The notes: generated by a model not told the origin, from the letters alone. 64,000 bases of DNA from CAYQQQ01 sp964420125 (GCA_964420125.1 CAYQQQ010000006.1:1-64000); one strand, 5' to 3'. Shown: positions 26,422 through 34,391, counted from the first letter of the stretch. Numbers and translations: made by a program.

Positions 26422-27012
26422 TCAGTTGCCGGCGTTGTCGCCGTTGGAGATCGGCTGACCCGGCAGCTGGTCGGCGTCGACCTGCATGTCGAAGCTGACC
26501 AGGCCACCCTGGTACGCGTTGTCGATCTCCGGGGCGTTCTCCGGCCAGGCCACGGCCACCTCGTAGGTGGCGAACTCGCCCGAGCCCAGGCTGCCGACGA
26601 GGGCATCCATCTCGGAGAGCTTGCTGTCGGCCAGCAGCACCCTGCCGTCACGGGCGACGGTGACCCGCAGCACGTCGTCGAGGGTGCCCTGGACGTTCAC
26701 GGCGTCGAGCACGAAGTCCTCGGTGAGGGTGCCGGTGTTGACGATCTCGACCTTCTGGGCGGTCTTGTCGCCGGGCTTCATGTTGCGCACGTCGAAGTGC
26801 TTCTCGTCCTGGCCGAAGGCCACGTCGAGCGTTCCGGACTGGATGCTGTTGTCCCGGTTCACGTCCTGGGCGGTGAAGCCCGCCAGGGTGGCCACGCCGG
26901 GGGCGGCGGCGATGGCGCCGGCCACCACGAGGCCGATGGCGAGCCCACGACGACGCCGGCTGCGGCGGTCGGGGGTGATCTCGGTGGACTGGGGGGTGAT
27001 GCTGTCGCTCAT
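26422..27012 (-). CDS. TasA/CalY-family secreted matrix-like protein (short form)
   Basis: 196-residue exported protein. Basic RRSRRRR is followed by a signal peptide of SipW type (AIGLVVAGAIAAAPGVATLAGFTAQDVNRDN). The mature part shares NMKPGD, WPENAPEIDNAYQG and several strands with the 24344-25246 paralogue and has the size and plan of TasA/camelysin proteins. It is likely secreted after cleavage by the adjacent SipW-like peptidase and may build an extracellular matrix. AAGGAG lies 9 bases before ATG 27012. It sits 74 bases after a sensor kinase operon, with three 11-bp-spaced direct repeats in between. Confidence 0.8.
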   Translation of the reverse strand: MSDSITPQSTEITPDRRSRRRRGLAIGLVVAGAIAAAPGVATLAGFTAQDVNRDNSIQSGTLDVAFGQDEKHFDVRNMKPGDKTAQKVEIVNTGTLTEDFVLDAVNVQGTLDDVLRVTVARDGRVLLADSKLSEMDALVGSLGSGEFATYEVAVAWPENAPEIDNAYQGGLVSFDMQVDADQLPGQPISNGDNAGN

Positions 27013-27073
27013 TGGTGTGCTCCTTCTTCTCGCCCGGGGCTCTTCCGGGTCGAGGACGAAGGTGCAGCACCCC

Positions 27074-27112
27074 GCTGAAGCGCTCCTCAGGCCGACCTCA
27101 AGACTTCCTCAA
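27074..27112 (-). promoter_or_regulatory. 11-bp-spaced direct repeats upstream of tasA-like gene
   Basis: On the minus strand TTGAGG (27112-27107), TTGAGG (27101-27096) and CTGAGG (27090-27085) recur exactly every 11 bases, with a degenerate fourth unit TTCAGC (27079-27074). One-turn direct repeats are the usual binding pattern of OmpR/PhoB-type response regulators, and such a regulator is encoded two genes upstream. The array covers the end of the hybrid kinase gene, about 65-100 bases before the tasA-like start. Confidence 0.5.
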
Positions 27113-29402
27113 GTCCCCCGCCCAGCCACTCCTGCATGGCGCGGTGCACCGAGCCGGCGACGTGGTCGAGCTCCGCCAGGAGGTCGGGCGGGGGTGGGAA
27201 GTCCGCGTCCTCCAGGCGTGCAGCGCGGTCGTCCACGCTGCGAGCACCCAGCGTTCGGCTGGTTGCCCGCAGCCGGTGGGCGCTGCGCCGCAGCCGGTCC
27301 GCGTCGTCGTGCTCCACTGCGGCTCGGATGTCCGCCACCCGTTCCCGGAGCTCGGTGAGGTAGGTCGACACGATGGATCGCACCGGCGTGCGGGCACCGA
27401 GCTCCTCCACGAGTCGGTCGAGCGCGGCGGCCACCTCGTCGGGCCGCTCGGCAGCGGAGGTGGCGATCGGGGCAGCGCTACCGGTGGCGCGGGCGTGGCG
27501 ACGGACGGCCTCGACGAGGGCGTCGAGCGCGAGCGGCTTCGCCAGGACGTCGTCCATCCCTGCGTCGAGGCAGGCCTTGCGGTCCGCTACCTGGGCGCTG
27601 GCGGTGAGCCCGAGGATGGGGCATCGTCGGCCGGGGGGCTCGATCTGGCGGATGCGTCGGGTGGCGCTGAGGCCGTCGAGCTCGGGCAGCTGCCAGTCCA
27701 TCAGCACGAGATCGAGCTCCACGCCCTGCTCGAACAGCTCCACGGCGTCGGTTCCGTCGCCGACGACGGTCACCTCGGCTCCCATCCGCTGGAGCTGCTC
27801 CTTGACCAGGAGCTGGTTGACCGGGTTGTCCTCCACGACCAGGACGCGCACGTCGATCTGCGGCGTGTCGACCGTGCCGTTGGGTGCGTCAGCTGCGGCG
27901 CAGGTTCCCTCGGTGGCGCAGGGCAGCACGACGGTGAAGGTGGAACCACGCCCGAGTTCCGTCTCCAGATCGATGGTGCCCCCGAGCTGCTCGACGAGCT
28001 GGGAGGTGATGGCCAGCCCCAGGCCGAGGCCGCGGGAGCGGTCGATCCGCTCGACCTGCTCGAACGCCTCGAAGATGCGGGCCCGGGCATCCGGGGGGAT
28101 CCCCCGACCGGTGTCGCACACGGACCACACCAGGCAGCTCCGATCGTCGCGGACCTCGCCGGCGACCTCCACCGTGATGCTGCCCTGCTCGGTGAACTTG
28201 GCGGCGTTGGACACCAGGTTGGCGAGCACCTGCGTGACCATCGCCTCGTCCAGGCAGGCGGCCGCCGGCAGCTCGACGTCGAGGCGGGTCACCACCTCCA
28301 CCGCGGAGTTGGCCACGGAGCGACCGATGGCAGCCACGTCGGCGAGCAGCGACGAGAGCTCCACCGACTGGAGACGGGGGCTGGGTGGTGCGGTGCGGAG
28401 CCGTGAGAACGCCAGGAGGTTGTCGACGAGGCGCTGGAGGCGCCCTGCGGTACGGGCGGCCTGATCGGTCAGCTCCCGGACGTCCTCGGGCACCTCGGCG
28501 GAGCCGACGAGGTCGGACAACCCGGCGAGCGCGTGGATCTGGTTGCGCAGCTCGTGGGTGGCACGTGCAGTGAACTCCGAGCGCAGCCGTGCTTCCTCGA
28601 CGGCACGGTCGCGTTCGCGCTCCAGTGCTTGTTCGAGCGCCTTTCGCTGGGAGATGTTCCGGGAGGTGAGCACGATCCCGGCCACGTCGGGGTCGTCCAG
28701 CAGGTTGACGGCGGTGAGCTCGATGTCCTGCCATCCCCGTTCGTCGGCGGGTCGCAGGCGAAGGTCGAACTGCACCCGCTCGCCGGGGTGACGCAGGATG
28801 TGGTCGTAGCGGTCGAGCAGGCGGGGGAGGTCGTCGGGATCGGTGATGTCCCACACGGAGCGCTCCGACCAGAAGCCGGGTGGGTATCCGAGCACCTCGT
28901 CGAAGAACCCGGTGCCGTCGATCACGACGCCGCGGGCGTCGACCACGGTCACGCTGTCGTTGATGTTGGCCAGCAGCGACGCCATCCGGTTCTGGTTGTG
29001 CTCGAGCTCGGCGCGCTGGCGGTGGACCTCGGTGACGTCCTCGATGGCGCCCAGCAGCGCCACCACCGAGCCGTCGCGCTCCCGCAGCGCCACCGCCCGG
29101 AGCCGGCCGGTGAACTCGGATCCGTCGGCGCGCACGTAGCGCTTCTCGAGCTCCACCTGCGTGCGAGTGCCCTCGACGAGCTCCGCAAGGTAGGTGCGCG
29201 TGAGCGCCGCCTCGTCGGGATGGGTCACCTCCATGGCCCCGACCTCGCCGAGGCGGTCGGGGCTCAGCCCGAAGAGCTGCAGGTAGGCGGGGTTGGCGTC
29301 GAGCTGATGGCCGTCCACGTCCAGCAGCGACAGCGCGACAGGTGCCTCCAGGAGCAGCCGGGAAGCGTCGATGCCGCCCAGGTGGTGTCCGCCGTGGATC
29401 AC
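27087..29402 (-). CDS. Hybrid sensor histidine kinase (PAS-PAS-HisKA-HATPase-REC-Hpt)
   Basis: 771-residue cytoplasmic phosphorelay protein without membrane helices. Two PAS domains (about 12-130 and 140-260) precede HisKA with ATHELRNQIHAL (phospho-His near 283). The HATPase domain has LVSNAAKF, CDTGRGIP and GLGLGLAI. A receiver domain has LVVEDNPVNQLLVKEQL with phospho-Asp in LMDWQLPELDG (near 566), and a C-terminal Hpt domain has AHRLRATSRTLGA (His near 707). GTG 29402 overlaps the response regulator by 4 bases, so it belongs to the H-NOX operon. The Hpt domain could pass phosphate back to that regulator. Confidence 0.9.
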   Translation of the reverse strand: MIHGGHHLGGIDASRLLLEAPVALSLLDVDGHQLDANPAYLQLFGLSPDRLGEVGAMEVTHPDEAALTRTYLAELVEGTRTQVELEKRYVRADGSEFTGRLRAVALRERDGSVVALLGAIEDVTEVHRQRAELEHNQNRMASLLANINDSVTVVDARGVVIDGTGFFDEVLGYPPGFWSERSVWDITDPDDLPRLLDRYDHILRHPGERVQFDLRLRPADERGWQDIELTAVNLLDDPDVAGIVLTSRNISQRKALEQALERERDRAVEEARLRSEFTARATHELRNQIHALAGLSDLVGSAEVPEDVRELTDQAARTAGRLQRLVDNLLAFSRLRTAPPSPRLQSVELSSLLADVAAIGRSVANSAVEVVTRLDVELPAAACLDEAMVTQVLANLVSNAAKFTEQGSITVEVAGEVRDDRSCLVWSVCDTGRGIPPDARARIFEAFEQVERIDRSRGLGLGLAITSQLVEQLGGTIDLETELGRGSTFTVVLPCATEGTCAAADAPNGTVDTPQIDVRVLVVEDNPVNQLLVKEQLQRMGAEVTVVGDGTDAVELFEQGVELDLVLMDWQLPELDGLSATRRIRQIEPPGRRCPILGLTASAQVADRKACLDAGMDDVLAKPLALDALVEAVRRHARATGSAAPIATSAAERPDEVAAALDRLVEELGARTPVRSIVSTYLTELRERVADIRAAVEHDDADRLRRSAHRLRATSRTLGARSVDDRAARLEDADFPPPPDLLAELDHVAGSVHRAMQEWLGGGLEEVLRSA

Positions 29403-30115
29403 GGCCCGCTCCGCCCGCCCGATGCGGTCACCTCGAGCAGCTGCTCGGCCATGCGGTAGCCGACCCCGCGCACGGTGCGGATGTGGGCGACGCCGTTGGC
29501 GTCGATCTTGCGGCGCAGGTTGGCCATGTGCACGTCGAGGGAGTGGTCGCCGGCGAACCAGTCGTCACCCCACACCCGGGACCGGAGCTGCTCGCGGCTG
29601 AGCACCCGGCTCGGCGACTCGGTGAGCGCATCGAGGATGGCGAACTCGATGCGGGTGAGCTGCAGCGATCGGCCGTCGAGCAGCACGTCGTGCGACAGGG
29701 GTCGCACCACGAGGTCGCCGACGTGGCGCTCGTCCACGGGCTCCGCCGCGGTGTTGCGCGGCCGACGCAGCAGCGCCTCGATCCGGGCCGTGAGCTCGCG
29801 GGGTGAGTAGGGCTTGGTGACGTAGTCGTCGGCGCCGAGCTTGAGGCCGAGCACCTTGTCGACCTCGTCGTCGCGGGCCGTGAGCATGAGGATGTAGGCG
29901 TCGGAGATCCCCCGCAGCTCGCGGCAGAGGTCGGTGCCGTCGGCGTCGGGGAGCCCCAGGTCCAACAGGATCACCTCTGGTGGACGTGCCCTGACCGAGC
30001 GGAGCGCCTCGACGGCCGTGGTGGCGGCGGAGGTGGTGTGGCCGGCGCTGCGCAGGGTCGCGGTGGCGAGCTCCAGGGCATCGGGGGCGTCCTCGACGAC
30101 GAGTACGTGGGCCAT
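29399..30115 (-). CDS. OmpR/PhoB-family response regulator
   Basis: 238-residue regulator. The receiver domain has VVEDAPDALELA, phospho-Asp52 in LLDLGLPDADG, MLTARDDEVDKV and KPYSPRELTARI. The winged-helix effector has LTRIEFAILDAL, REQLRSRVWG, DVHMANLRRKID and IRTVRGVGYR. It overlaps the upstream histidine kinase by 1 base and the downstream hybrid kinase by 4. Proteins of this family bind tandem direct repeats about 11 bases apart; such an array lies just upstream of the tasA-like gene. It is the probable output of the H-NOX pathway. Confidence 0.93.
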   Translation of the reverse strand: MAHVLVVEDAPDALELATATLRSAGHTTSAATTAVEALRSVRARPPEVILLDLGLPDADGTDLCRELRGISDAYILMLTARDDEVDKVLGLKLGADDYVTKPYSPRELTARIEALLRRPRNTAAEPVDERHVGDLVVRPLSHDVLLDGRSLQLTRIEFAILDALTESPSRVLSREQLRSRVWGDDWFAGDHSLDVHMANLRRKIDANGVAHIRTVRGVGYRMAEQLLEVTASGGRSGP

Positions 30116-31026
30116 CAGCGCTGCCTCCCTGCGACCGACGTCCGTGGCGCTGCGCCGTCGCGCTCGGCCGCGCCGGGGTCGGGCAGCCGGACGGTCACGG
30201 TGAGGCCGCCGGCTGCGTTGGGCAGGGCGACGGCGGTGCCCCCGAGCCGGTGTGCCAGACCCCGGGCGAGGGCCAGTCCGACACCGGAACCCAGCCGAGG
30301 GGCCGGGGTGTCTCGGAGCTGCACGAAGGGCTCCAGGATCACCTCGAGGTCGGCGGCGGACACCCCGGGCCCGCTGTCGGCGACCTCCAGGCGGGCACCG
30401 CCTCCTTCGGCCCAGATGCCGAGCTGCACCAGGCCCGGGTCGGCGTGGTGGAAGGCGTTGTCGAGGAGGAGATCGCCGATCTGCACCATCCGGTCCGGAT
30501 CGACCGTGGCCATGCCGGAGCCCTCCGGAGAGAGCAGCTTGCCGACCGTCGCCAGACGAGCGGACCAGCGCTGCTCGAGCCGGTCGGCGATCTCCACCAT
30601 CTCCACGGACACCGGTGTGGCAGGGATGTCACCGACCTCGCACTGCGCCAGCTCCAGCAGGTTGCGGAACAGCTGTCCGAGGGCTTCGGCAGCTGCGGCT
30701 GCCTCTCGCAGCCGATCGTGGTCCTGCTCGTCGACCGTGGTGACGAGCTCCACTGCGGAGACGATCGTCTGCAGGGGCGTCCCCACCTGGTGGGAGAGGC
30801 TGGCCAGGAACTCGGTGCGGGCCTGGGCGGCTTCGAGCGCGGCCCCCCGCGCCTGCTCGAGCTGGACGGTGCGTTCGGCGACGCGCTGGTCGAGGAGTCG
30901 GTTTGCTTCGTAGAGCTCCCTCAGCCCGCGCTCGGCGATGCGCTCGGCCTCCATGCGGGCCGCACGCTCGCGCCGAAGCTGTCGCTCGAGCAGCGCGATG
31001 CGCCCGGTGGCGTCCTCCGGGGTCAC
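30115..31026 (-). CDS. Soluble histidine kinase partner of H-NOX
   Basis: 303-residue kinase with no membrane segment. The first 75 residues form a charged coiled coil (LLERQLRRERAARMEAERIAERGL). HisKA holds His79 in FLASLSHQVGTPLQTI. The HATPase part has LLLDNAFHHADPG, VADSGPGVS and LGSGVGLALARGLAHRLGG. GTG 31026 overlaps the H-NOX stop by 4 bases. Kinases encoded next to H-NOX genes are typically inhibited by the NO-bound sensor; this one lacks its own sensory domain, consistent with control through the partner. Confidence 0.88.
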   Translation of the reverse strand: MTPEDATGRIALLERQLRRERAARMEAERIAERGLRELYEANRLLDQRVAERTVQLEQARGAALEAAQARTEFLASLSHQVGTPLQTIVSAVELVTTVDEQDHDRLREAAAAAEALGQLFRNLLELAQCEVGDIPATPVSVEMVEIADRLEQRWSARLATVGKLLSPEGSGMATVDPDRMVQIGDLLLDNAFHHADPGLVQLGIWAEGGGARLEVADSGPGVSAADLEVILEPFVQLRDTPAPRLGSGVGLALARGLAHRLGGTAVALPNAAGGLTVTVRLPDPGAAERDGAAPRTSVAGRQR

Positions 31027-31601
31027 CTGTGGCCCGCTTCGGGAGCCACGGGGGTGGGGCTGGCGAGCCGCACCTCGAAGTGGCACGTGGGATCCCCCAG
31101 GTGTCGGCAGGTCACCTGCTCGATGCGGGCCTCCCGCTCGAAGCTGTCGGCGGCGCCGCGCATCAGCCCTTCGGCGAGGTGGCACAGGCCCCGGGCGGAG
31201 CGGTAGGTGACCCCCCATGCGTCGCTCTCCCCGGTCAGGGGCTGCACCTCGAAGCGGGGCGGGTCGGCGTGGGGGTACAGCTTCAGCACCTCGGGGTGGA
31301 TGACGGTGTCGAGGTGGAGGAGGAGGTCGCCGAGGTCGCGGTAGGGCTCCACGAGGGTCGGGTGGCGTGCCGCGAGGTGGTGGTACCCGTGCTCGCCCGC
31401 GGCGCGCAGCACGTCGGCGACGGGCGTGTCCTGCTGCTCGGCGAGCGCCCCGAGGATGGCCGTGAGCTGGGCGGTCGGGTAGTTGCCCAGCGAGGTGTAG
31501 GCGCCTTCCACTCCCGCACGGCAGAGCGCGAGGTCCCAGTCGCGCTCGGAGTGGTCCTCCTCCACGACTTCCTCCACGACGTTGAACAGGATGCCCTTCA
31601 C
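31023..31601 (-). CDS. H-NOX haem-based gas sensor
   Basis: 192-residue haem nitric oxide/oxygen-binding protein. The start MKGILFNVVEEVVEE is typical. The haem-ligating histidine falls exactly at residue 102 (TVIHPEVLKLYPHADPP), the conserved proline at 115, and the haem-propionate motif Y-x-S-x-R at 133-137 (TYRSARGL). These match the H-NOX family position for position, supporting GTG 31601 as start. It senses NO (or O2) in the cytoplasm and, in characterised bacteria, regulates a cognate histidine kinase. It heads a four-gene signalling operon upstream of matrix-protein genes. Confidence 0.93.
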   Translation of the reverse strand: MKGILFNVVEEVVEEDHSERDWDLALCRAGVEGAYTSLGNYPTAQLTAILGALAEQQDTPVADVLRAAGEHGYHHLAARHPTLVEPYRDLGDLLLHLDTVIHPEVLKLYPHADPPRFEVQPLTGESDAWGVTYRSARGLCHLAEGLMRGAADSFEREARIEQVTCRHLGDPTCHFEVRLASPTPVAPEAGHR

Positions 31602-31672
31602 GTCACCTCCGAGCGGGTTCGCTCCAGCTCTCTCGGAGTATCGGTACGGACCCGGCCCCTGTTTGAGAATTC

Positions 31673-31696
31673 GACCGGAGCGATCGAAGGAGTTCC
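31673..31696 (-). promoter_or_regulatory. Possible ECF-type promoter of the H-NOX operon
   Basis: Reading the minus strand, GGAACT (31696-31691) and GTC (31675-31673) are separated by 15 bases, close to the GGAAC-N15/16-GTC pattern of many ECF sigma factors. It lies about 70 bases upstream of the H-NOX start. A short match, so tentative. Confidence 0.25.
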
Positions 31697-31767
31697 CGCC
31701 CGGTCGGCTCAGATGTCTCCGATGGCTCGGTCGGGTTCGGGTTGCGGTGGGGTTCGGGCCCGATCGG

Positions 31768-32403
31768 TCAGTCGTCGGGCGCGACGCTGGCGAAGGCCTT
31801 GGCCCGGTCGATCTGCTCCTGGCGCTCGGAGCAGTCGAGCGATCCGACCAGCTCGTAGTCCTCCGCGAACTCGGGGCGCAGCTCGCCGCGCTCGTCGAGC
31901 AGCCAGCCGAGGCCGTCGGCGAAACGCCGAGGCACCCGCACCTTCTCGGGGCGCTCCTGGGTGCCGAACACCACGTCCCACCAGCCCACCGACACCCCGT
32001 GGTTGGTCATCGGCTTGCCGAAGTGGTGGTGGAAGTGGTTCTTGCGCACCCACCGCTGGTAGCTGGTCCGGGGCGGCCGCAGGTGGGCGACCGCGTGCTC
32101 GTACTCGTAGAAGGCGTAGCCGATGGGCCAGCCCAGGGCGACGCCCCAGGCGGCGGCGGGCCCGGCAACCAGCCACCCGATCGGGAACCACACCGCCGCG
32201 CCCACGACGCCGACGCCCAGCCAGGAGAGCAGGTGCGTGGGGCTGAAGCTCCACCCGGCGCGCACGTGGTGCTCCAGGTGCTCACGGCTCATGATCCCCT
32301 TCCCGTGCAGCTCGTGCATGGCGAAGCGGTGCAGCAGGTACTCGAAGAGGAACCAGAGGTTCACCCCCACGACCAGCGCCAGGGCGACGACGAGGGCGCT
32401 CAT
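31768..32403 (-). CDS. Sterol desaturase / fatty-acid hydroxylase family
   Basis: 211-residue integral membrane di-iron enzyme. An N-terminal helix (ALVVALALVVGVNLWFLFEYLL) leads into histidine boxes HRFAMH, HLEHH, YEHAVAH and NHFHHHFG; further hydrophobic helices lie between. The family inserts oxygen or a double bond into lipids such as sterols, carotenoids or fatty acids. ATG 32403 overlaps the upstream TetR gene by 4 bases, so that regulator probably controls it along with its own gene. Exact substrate unknown. Confidence 0.88.
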   Translation of the reverse strand: MSALVVALALVVGVNLWFLFEYLLHRFAMHELHGKGIMSREHLEHHVRAGWSFSPTHLLSWLGVGVVGAAVWFPIGWLVAGPAAAWGVALGWPIGYAFYEYEHAVAHLRPPRTSYQRWVRKNHFHHHFGKPMTNHGVSVGWWDVVFGTQERPEKVRVPRRFADGLGWLLDERGELRPEFAEDYELVGSLDCSERQEQIDRAKAFASVAPDD

Positions 32404-33257
32404 GTGCGGGCGCCGACGTCGGATGGCTCGTCGACCCGCTCCTCGGCGGGCTCGTCGGCGACCTCGGGAGTGATCGGGCGAGGGAGGAGCATCCCCTCGC
32501 CGTCCATCAGGTCGACCGCCTCCATGGCGAGGTGGATGTCGTCGGAGCTGGCGCCCCACGCGCTGAGCAGGTCGATGGTGAGCCGGATGCCGATCTCGCT
32601 GCGGTCGAAGGTGCCGGGGTCGATGTCGTAGGCCAGGTCGCCGGCGGCGGAGACGAGCACGGCGCCGTCGAGGCCGCCGGCCCATCGCAAGGTGCGCGAG
32701 AGGCTGTCGTCGCCGGGCAGGTCGGGGTTGAGCCGCAGCGCCCCGCAGTCCACCGCGGCGTCGATCAGAACCCGACCTTCGGAGAGCAGCATCAAGGCTT
32801 GGGGCACCACCGGCATGGCGTCGTCGATGGTGATGATCTCCTCGCGGGAGACCAGCAGCATCTGGAGGAAGTCGAACTCGCGCGGGTGGAGCTCCGGCCA
32901 GGAGAGGAAGAGCCGACCGAGGCCGAGGATGCGGCTCAACGCGGCGACCTGGGGATCGACGTCGTCGCGGTCGAGGTAGATGTCCCACGACTGCGCCGCG
33001 GTGTCGTAGGAGTCGGTGAGCACCCGGATGGCCTCGGCCTGGAGGGCGGCCAGCAACGCCGACTTCGACTCGAAGTAGGTGTAGATGGTGCCCACCGCGC
33101 AGTCGACCCGCTCGGCCACCGCCTGCATCGTGAGGTTGCTCATGCCGTCCTCGGCGAGGATGGCGCCGGCGGCCTGGATGAGCTGCTTGTGTCGGGCGGC
33201 GCGGTTGCGCGCTCGACGTCCGGTGTTGACCACCGGGCCATCCTGAACGAGATTCAT
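32400..33257 (-). CDS. TetR-family transcriptional regulator
   Basis: 285-residue regulator, long for TetR. The DNA-binding part is ARHKQLIQAAGAILAEDGMSNLTMQAVAERVDCAVGTIYTYFESKSALLAAL (about residues 20-75). The large C-terminal ligand domain extends into an acidic tail (PEVADEPAEERVDEPSD). ATG 33257 lies inside an imperfect dyad at 33244-33267, a possible autoregulatory operator. It is cotranscribed with the desaturase gene through a 4-base overlap, suggesting that the ligand is the desaturase substrate or product. Confidence 0.87.
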   Translation of the reverse strand: MNLVQDGPVVNTGRRARNRAARHKQLIQAAGAILAEDGMSNLTMQAVAERVDCAVGTIYTYFESKSALLAALQAEAIRVLTDSYDTAAQSWDIYLDRDDVDPQVAALSRILGLGRLFLSWPELHPREFDFLQMLLVSREEIITIDDAMPVVPQALMLLSEGRVLIDAAVDCGALRLNPDLPGDDSLSRTLRWAGGLDGAVLVSAAGDLAYDIDPGTFDRSEIGIRLTIDLLSAWGASSDDIHLAMEAVDLMDGEGMLLPRPITPEVADEPAEERVDEPSDVGART

Positions 33258-33267
33258 CTTTCGGTCA
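33244..33267. promoter_or_regulatory. Imperfect dyad over the tetR start codon
   Basis: TGAACGA on one side and TCGGTCA on the other form a 24-base imperfect inverted repeat covering ATG 33257. Autorepression by the TetR product is the simplest reading. Confidence 0.35.
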
Positions 33268-33416
33268 AGTCCTTCTGGTTCACGACGGGCGACCAGGGCC
33301 CGGACCGCCGCGATGTGCCAACCGCCGACCCGAGTGCGCCCGTGGACCCCGAGATGATCCCAGATGTGTCCCTCTTCCGGTGTCGAAGTGCACGCTGGGC
33401 ACGGCAGGATGGTGCG

Positions 33417-33863
33417 GTGCACGTGGATCCGGCAACCGGGCTTCCCGGACGAGATTCGGTGATCGACCGACTGGACGAGCTGCTGGGCGGCGGCCGCCGG
33501 CCGGCGGTGTTCGTCGTGGCCATCCACGGCTATCCCGATCTGGCCGAGACCGAGCAGGGTGCCGCCGACGCCGTGGCCAGGGAGCTGGCGGGCCGGCTCT
33601 CGCTGCTCGTGCGCCACTCGGACCTGCTGGCGGTGCTGTCGCCCGGGATCTTCGTGCTGGTCAGCCCGGGGGTCGACCCCAGCGACCAGCCGATCCTCCT
33701 GGAGCGCGTCCAGGGGGCGTTCGCCCTTCCGGTGAGCGTGGCAGGCGCCGCCGTGTCCTTCCCGGTGACGGTGGGGGTGGCCCACGGGGTCCATGGCATG
33801 CACGCCCCCGGAGTGCTGGCCGACGCCGAGTCCGACCTGAGGCGCCGGTTGCTCGATCGCTGA
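33417..33863 (+). CDS. Degenerate GGDEF-domain protein
   Basis: 148-residue protein resembling a lone diguanylate cyclase domain: DPATGLPGRDSVIDRLDELL at the start, VFVVAIHGYPDLAETEQGAADAVARELAGRL in the middle, and HSDLLAVLSPGIFVLVSPG where RxGGDEF would be. The signature loop reads SPGIF, so cyclase activity is very unlikely; a binding or structural role is possible. GTG 33417 is preferred, with a -10-like CAGGAT ending 7 bases upstream; ATG 33354 would add 21 residues. Its neighbour is a cyclic-nucleotide-binding protein. Confidence 0.6.
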   Translation: MHVDPATGLPGRDSVIDRLDELLGGGRRPAVFVVAIHGYPDLAETEQGAADAVARELAGRLSLLVRHSDLLAVLSPGIFVLVSPGVDPSDQPILLERVQGAFALPVSVAGAAVSFPVTVGVAHGVHGMHAPGVLADAESDLRRRLLDR

Positions 33864-33866
33864 TCG

Positions 33867-33884
33867 GCCGCCCGGAGGGGCGGC
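33867..33884 (+). terminator. 7-bp GC hairpin
   Basis: GCCGCCC and GGGCGGC around a 4-base loop, 3 bases after the stop of the GGDEF-like gene. Confidence 0.55.
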
Positions 33885-33913
33885 ATCTCGGCCCATCGAC
33901 GCCGGCACGGGAC

Positions 33914-33927
33914 TAGGGTCGCGCGTG
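33914..33927 (+). promoter_or_regulatory. Leaderless -10 element TAGGGT
   Basis: TAGGGT at 33914-33919 ends 8 bases before GTG 33927; no ribosome-binding site is present. Confidence 0.5.
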
Positions 33928-34373
33928 TGAACTCGCGCGCCGACGCCCACGCCCACTTCCGCAACCTGCCGATCTTCGCCGGCTGCACCGAGGATGAGCT
34001 GGCCGAGATCGATCGGCTGGCCGACGAGGTCCACGTCGAGGCCGGCCGCACCGTGATCCGCCAGGGCGACCTCGGCCAGGAGTTCGCGGTGATCGTGGCC
34101 GGCGAGGCGGACGTGGTCAAGGACGGCGAGGCGGTCGCCCGCATCGGCCCCGGCGCCTACTTCGGGGAGGTGGCGCTGCTCGACTCCATCACGCGCACCG
34201 CGTCGGTGGTGGCGGTGACCGACATGACCCTCGAGGTCATCGACCGTCGAGGCTTCAACACCCTGCTCGACGACCTGCCTGCCCTGTCGCGCTCGATGCT
34301 CAAGGGCATGGCGCACCGCCTCGCAGAGCTGGAGGACGAGTGCCAGCAGCTCCGCAAGGACCAAGCCGGGTGA
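33927..34373 (+). CDS. Cyclic-nucleotide-binding-domain protein
   Basis: 148-residue single-domain protein with the CRP/cNMP-binding fold: FRNLPIFAGCTEDELAEIDRLADEV, VIRQGDLGQEFAVIVAGEADV and the phosphate-binding cassette PGAYFGEVALLDSITRTASV. It lacks the helix-turn-helix of CRP/FNR regulators, so it is more likely a sensor or effector than a DNA-binding protein. The C-terminal helix is charged (RLAELEDECQQLRKDQ). Starts leaderless at GTG 33927. No partner is evident apart from the degenerate GGDEF protein upstream. Confidence 0.85.
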   Translation: MNSRADAHAHFRNLPIFAGCTEDELAEIDRLADEVHVEAGRTVIRQGDLGQEFAVIVAGEADVVKDGEAVARIGPGAYFGEVALLDSITRTASVVAVTDMTLEVIDRRGFNTLLDDLPALSRSMLKGMAHRLAELEDECQQLRKDQAG

Positions 34374-34391
34374 CGATCCCGCCCGCTCGAC

